Assembly (NCBI GenBank): GCA_037440105.1
Contig: JBBIUS010000027.1
Coordinates: 1-9,500, forward strand
Direction of reading: 5' to 3'
Origin: JBBIUS01 sp037440105
GTDB lineage: Bacteria > Patescibacteriota > Patescibacteriia > XYB2-FULL-38-15
DNA: 9,500 nt
The position numbers were made by a program, and so were the translations under genes. Below the pieces are notes generated by a model that worked only from the letters and a program-made list of their open reading frames with translations, was not told where the DNA came from and searched no databases. Numbering within the stretch: the first letter of the stretch is position 1; every line of letters begins with the position of its first letter. Below, piece after piece: positions 6,148 through 9,500 of the stretch.

Positions 6148-8778
6148 ATGGATTGGCACGCCCTGGAAATTAAAGAAATTTTTAATCAGTTAAAAACCAC
6201 AGAGCACGGTTTGGCTTTTGATGAAGCAAAGAAAAGATTGACAAAATTTGGACTAAATAAGTTGCCGGAGGAAAAAAGACTAACGCAGATCCAAATTTTT
6301 TTGCATCAATTTAAAAGTCCATTAGTTTATGTTTTACTGATCGCGGCTTTGATAACTTTATTTCTTCACGAATTTATAGACACAGGGGTAATTTTAACTG
6401 CTGTTTTTTTAAATACATTGGTTGGTTTTTTTCAGGAGAGTAAAGCCGAAAAAACGATTGCGCAGTTAAGATTGATGTTGGAACATAAAGCCAAAGTTAT
6501 AAGGGAGAGACACGAACACGAAATCAAAGCTGAGGGAGTGGTTCCAGGCGATATTATTTTAGTTGAAGCAGGAGATAAAATTCCTGCGGATGCGAGATTG
6601 ATTGAAGCGAGAAACCTTCAAGTTGTTGAAGCGGTCCTGACCGGCGAATCGGTGCCATCCCAAAAATCTATCAAAGTATTGGAAGTAGGAGCCTCTTTGG
6701 CTGACAGAGAAAATATGGTTTATACGGGAACAAACGTGATTCGCGGTCGAGGCAAGGCAGTCGTGATAGCAACCGGAAACCGCACAGAATTGGGTAAAAT
6801 CGCATTAATGGTTAAAGAAACGCAGGAAGAAAAAACTCCTCTTCAAAAACAGTTAGCAGAGTTTAGTAAATGGTTGGCGCTGATCCTTTCTTTCATCTGC
6901 TTGATTATTTTTTTATTTGGACTTTTACAAGGCAAATCTTTTATTGAAATGTTTTTGACGGCTGTGGCCGTGGCTGTAGCAGCTGTCCCAGAGGGGCTTT
7001 TAGTTTCTTTAACTGTAATTTTGGCGATCGGCATGCAAAAAATTTTAAAAGAAAAGGCTCTTGTCAGAAAGTTAATTGCCGCAGAAACGCTTGGCAGCGT
7101 GTCCGTTATTTGTTCAGATAAAACCGGAACATTGACTTTGGGCAAGATGTTGGTAGACCATATTTTTACGGCAACGCAAAGCGAAGAAACAAAAATGAAA
7201 GCCCTGGAAATCGGTTTGCTTTGTAATAACGCCATCATCGAAAATCCCGAAGAAGAATTAAAGGATTGGGTAATTTTTGGCGATTCGACCGAACAAGCCT
7301 TACTTTTAGCTGTCGTACAAGCAGGTTTAAAAAAAGAAGAGTTAGAAAAAGAACAGCCTCGACTTGACGAAATACCTTTTGATGAAGAAAAAAAGTACAT
7401 GGCAACATTGCATGAAATCCGAAATCCGAAATCCAAAATCCAAAATTTGATTTATGTTAAGGGTGCGCCGGAGGTAGTGATGGCAATGTCTGGATGGATA
7501 GAAGTGGACGGAAAAGTAGAAAAAATGACGCATGAACGAGCCCAAAAATTTAAAAAAGAAATCGAAAATTTGACCGCCAAGGGTCTCAGACTTTTAGCTG
7601 TTGCCTATAAAGAAGTTGAGAACATTGTGAGCCTCGAAGAAACAAATTTAAACGAGATGATTCTTGTCGGATTAGTTGCTCTCAAAGATCCATTGCGTTC
7701 GGAGGCAAAGGAGGCGGTAAGGTTATGTCAGGAAGCAGGGATTAGACCAATACTTGTAACTGGCGACCATAAATTGACTGCAAAAACAATTGCCCATGAA
7801 GTCGGTTTGCCTTCAGAAGAAAAAAATATATTAGAAGGTCAGGAGTTGGATAAAATGAGCGATCAAGATTTTGAGGCAGCGTTGAAGCGTATTGATGTTT
7901 ATGCTCGCGTCGAGCCTCGTCATAAACTACGAATTATTGATGCCTGGCAGAAAAGAGGAAAAGTGGTTGCGATGACCGGCGACGGGGTTAACGACGCGCC
8001 AGCCCTAAAGAAAGCAGATGTTGGCGTTGCTCTTGGTTCCGGCACAGATGTGGCAAAAGAAGCTTCAGATATTGTTCTTTTGGATGACAATTTCAAAACA
8101 ATTGTTAAAGCAGTTGAGCGCGGGCGAGTAATATTTGAAAACATAAGAAAGGTAGTAGTTTATTTGCTTTCTGACAGTTTTACAGAAGTGATTCTTGTTG
8201 GTGGCAGTTTGCTTTTGGGTTTACCCTTGCCAGTTTTGGCGGCTCAGATTCTTTGGGTAAATTTAATTGAGGATGGTCTGCCGTCCATTGCTCTTTCTTT
8301 TGAGCCAGAAGAAAAAGGTTTGATGGAAGAGAAGCCGAGAAAAAAAACCGAAACTATTTTAAATTTGGAAATGAAAATAATTATTTTTGTGATTGGTATT
8401 TTCACTGAGCTTTTGCTTTTTGGATTGTTTTTATATTTTTGGAAAGTTTATCAAGACATCACTTATGTTAGAACAATCGTTTTTGTTGGGTTGGGTATTA
8501 ATTCGCTTTTTTATGTTTGGAGCTGCCGCAGTTTAAGATTTTCTGTTTGGCATGAGAATCCTTTTAAGAATAAATTTTTAAATTTTTCAGTAATTTTTGG
8601 TTTCCTAATGTTTTTTGTCGCCCTTTATATTCCATTTTTTCAAAAGGTTTTAAGAACAGTGCCATTGGGCTTGTGGGAGTGGAGTGTTGTGATATTTTTA
8701 GGCCTCATAAATCTTTTGTTGATTGAATTAGTTAAATATATTTTTATTGTTAAACAAAAGAAAAGAGTAATTCAATAA
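6148..8778 (+). CDS. Type II (P2) cation-transporting P-type ATPase, probably Ca2+/Mn2+-like
   Basis: This 876-residue membrane pump uses ATP to move a cation across the cytoplasmic membrane. It starts with a cation-ATPase N-terminal domain (about residues 1-50), then M1-M2 (about 58-96), an actuator domain with TGES at 165-168, and M3-M4 (about 243-294) with PEGL at 281-284. Next comes the phosphorylation motif DKTGTLT with Asp324, a nucleotide-binding domain with KGAPE at 438-442, TGDH at 538-541, and the hinge TGDGVNDAP from 610. The last six hydrophobic segments follow. Compared with SERCA, the site II residues are kept: Glu282 in M4, and Asn705 and Asp709 in the M6 NLIEDG motif; M5 Glu680 is also present. 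The site I positions differ, with Ser677 for Asn768 and Glu708 for Thr799. This argues for a single-site pump, but PEGLL resembles Na,K-ATPase and the ion cannot be fixed from sequence. A heptamer repeat encodes a turn at about residues 423-434. The glycolytic neighbours give no clue to the substrate. Confidence 0.93.
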   Translation: MDWHALEIKEIFNQLKTTEHGLAFDEAKKRLTKFGLNKLPEEKRLTQIQIFLHQFKSPLVYVLLIAALITLFLHEFIDTGVILTAVFLNTLVGFFQESKAEKTIAQLRLMLEHKAKVIRERHEHEIKAEGVVPGDIILVEAGDKIPADARLIEARNLQVVEAVLTGESVPSQKSIKVLEVGASLADRENMVYTGTNVIRGRGKAVVIATGNRTELGKIALMVKETQEEKTPLQKQLAEFSKWLALILSFICLIIFLFGLLQGKSFIEMFLTAVAVAVAAVPEGLLVSLTVILAIGMQKILKEKALVRKLIAAETLGSVSVICSDKTGTLTLGKMLVDHIFTATQSEETKMKALEIGLLCNNAIIENPEEELKDWVIFGDSTEQALLLAVVQAGLKKEELEKEQPRLDEIPFDEEKKYMATLHEIRNPKSKIQNLIYVKGAPEVVMAMSGWIEVDGKVEKMTHERAQKFKKEIENLTAKGLRLLAVAYKEVENIVSLEETNLNEMILVGLVALKDPLRSEAKEAVRLCQEAGIRPILVTGDHKLTAKTIAHEVGLPSEEKNILEGQELDKMSDQDFEAALKRIDVYARVEPRHKLRIIDAWQKRGKVVAMTGDGVNDAPALKKADVGVALGSGTDVAKEASDIVLLDDNFKTIVKAVERGRVIFENIRKVVVYLLSDSFTEVILVGGSLLLGLPLPVLAAQILWVNLIEDGLPSIALSFEPEEKGLMEEKPRKKTETILNLEMKIIIFVIGIFTELLLFGLFLYFWKVYQDITYVRTIVFVGLGINSLFYVWSCRSLRFSVWHENPFKNKFLNFSVIFGFLMFFVALYIPFFQKVLRTVPLGLWEWSVVIFLGLINLLLIELVKYIFIVKQKKRVIQ
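7414..7448 (+). repeat. 7-bp tandem repeat (GAAATCC) inside the ATPase gene
   Basis: Five units in register: GAAATCC three times (7414-7434), AAAATCC (7435-7441) and AAAATTT (7442-7448). They encode the EIRNPKSKIQNL stretch, just before the IYVKGAPE strand of the nucleotide-binding domain, where related ATPases usually have a short turn of variable length. The unit is nearly identical to the AAATCCG and AAATTCG heptamers of the gap between the gpmI genes, so gap-type repeat DNA is being translated here. The frame is kept on both sides. Confidence 0.85.
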
Positions 8779-8779
8779 T

Positions 8780-8814
8780 TTTTCATTTTTTATTTTTAAT
8801 TTTTAATTTTTAGT
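8780..8814. repeat. T-rich heptamer run between the ATPase gene and fpg
   Basis: Five units in register occupy most of this 49-base gap: TTTTCAT, TTTTTAT, TTTTAAT, TTTTAAT, TTTTAGT. Unlike the other gaps there is no A-rich left arm, so no hairpin forms. Low sequence complexity makes the register less informative here than elsewhere. Confidence 0.6.
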
Positions 8815-8827
8815 TTTGCGAAGCGAT

Positions 8828-9500
8828 ATGCCCGAATTACCGGAGGTTGAAACAATTAGACAGCAATTAGTAAAAAAGATAAAAGGTAAAAAGGTTAAAA
8901 GGGTAGAGGTAAAATTAGCCCGTATGATTAACGTACCGGCTGCGCAGTTTGTGAAAGTGATCACGGGTGCAATAGTAAAAGACATTCGGCGTCGAGCAAA
9001 ATTAATAATCATTGATTTTTCAAGAACTACAAATATTGCGATCGCAAAATTTATGGCCCATCGTGATTGGAGTGTTGTTGTTCACTTAAAATTAACTGGC
9101 CAGTTGATTTATGATGGTAAAGAGGGGATTGGCAAACCGCATATTATTTATACATTTTCTGACGGACACGAGTTAAAACATTATGACTTTCGGCTTTTTG
9201 GTTGGGAAAAATTGATGAAAACAGAAGAAGTTGAAAAATTTTTAGAAAAAGAAAAATTTGGCCCAGAGCCGTTGGACAAAAATTTTACGCTGGAGGTGTT
9301 TAAAAAATTGCTTGGCACAAAACCACGTGCTAAAATCAAACCGTTACTGATGGACCAAACATTTATTGCTGGCGTTGGCAATGTTTATGCGCAGGAAGCT
9401 TGTTTTTATGCCAGAGTGCTGCCTACGCGAGTCGTGGCGACGCTCACTGAACAAGAAATTCGCGATTTGTACGATGGTTTGATTAAAATTTTGAAATCAT
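8828..9500 (+). CDS. mutM: Formamidopyrimidine-DNA glycosylase, N-terminal 224 residues (cut by window end)
   Basis: Fpg/MutM excises 8-oxoguanine and formamidopyrimidines from DNA and nicks the abasic site, in base excision repair. The start MPELPEVET is canonical: Pro2 becomes the N-terminal nucleophile and Glu3 the catalytic acid. Lys58 in RRRAKL matches the conserved DNA-contacting lysine. HLKLTGQL, YDFRLFG (Arg122 and Phe124 of the base-flipping wedge) and the helix-two-turn-helix DQTFIAGVGNVYAQE (residues 176-190, with Asn185) follow. Two oddities are seen. The void-filling Met of the HLxMTG motif is Leu89, and the Lys58-to-Leu89 spacing is 31 residues against 17 in E. coli as I recall it, an insertion of about 14 residues around 66-82. 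The C-terminal zinc finger, expected in the last 40-60 residues, lies beyond the window, so completeness is unproven. Frame is open to the last base. The gene starts 49 bases after the ATPase stop. Confidence 0.95.
   Translation, partial: MPELPEVETIRQQLVKKIKGKKVKRVEVKLARMINVPAAQFVKVITGAIVKDIRRRAKLIIIDFSRTTNIAIAKFMAHRDWSVVVHLKLTGQLIYDGKEGIGKPHIIYTFSDGHELKHYDFRLFGWEKLMKTEEVEKFLEKEKFGPEPLDKNFTLEVFKKLLGTKPRAKIKPLLMDQTFIAGVGNVYAQEACFYARVLPTRVVATLTEQEIRDLYDGLIKILKS

Noticed and set aside
6843..7436. 197-codon open frame on the minus strand
   Set aside because: It lies wholly inside the well-supported ATPase gene, its translation shows no recognisable domain, and it looks like an antisense shadow of that coding sequence.
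9038..9045. GCGATCGC octamer, the core of the cyanobacterial HIP1 repeat
   Set aside because: I noticed only this one copy in the 9.5 kb, so it is most simply chance and does not indicate a cyanobacterium.

Overview
The window is a compact, AT-rich, all-plus-strand stretch of bacterial chromosome. It holds seven protein genes: the 3' end of pgk, a membrane-anchored SIMPL-domain gene, eno, two tandem divergent copies of gpmI, a type II cation P-type ATPase, and the 5' part of fpg (mutM). No RNA genes, insertion sequences or CRISPR arrays were seen. Gene content and style suggest a Candidatus Patescibacteria (CPR) type organism: cofactor-independent PGM grouped with pgk and eno, no clear Shine-Dalgarno sequences, all six visible stops TAA, and gaps filled with A/T-rich short repeats. 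That assignment is inference, because no taxonomic marker is present.

Layout. Positions 1-383 are the end of phosphoglycerate kinase. Positions 477-1244 encode a SIMPL (DUF541) protein with one N-terminal membrane anchor. Positions 1342-2625 are enolase, and 2726-4288 and 4505-6082 are two cofactor-independent phosphoglycerate mutases. Positions 6148-8778 are a complete P-type ATPase, and 8828-9500 are formamidopyrimidine-DNA glycosylase, cut by the window end. Pgk, GpmI and Eno catalyse three consecutive steps of lower glycolysis (1,3-bisphosphoglycerate to phosphoenolpyruvate), so the first 6 kb is a glycolysis cluster. The ATPase and Fpg look like unrelated housekeeping neighbours.

The most unusual feature is the DNA between the genes. 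Four of the six gaps contain runs of degenerate 7-bp units. Five of the six are built as two opposed arms, A-rich after the upstream stop and T-rich before the next start, so they can fold into long hairpins. One gap uses a 10-bp unit instead, and one shows opposed arms without a clear heptamer register. The gap before fpg has only the T-rich arm. The same kind of heptamer array also occurs inside two genes, in frame, at loop positions of enolase and the ATPase. A second enolase loop appears to have gained exactly seven residues (21 bp, three heptamers). This suggests a repeat family that expands mostly in gaps and is tolerated in genes where the frame is kept.

I see no undescribed multi-gene system here. 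The repeat architecture and the divergent first gpmI copy are the points worth pursuing.
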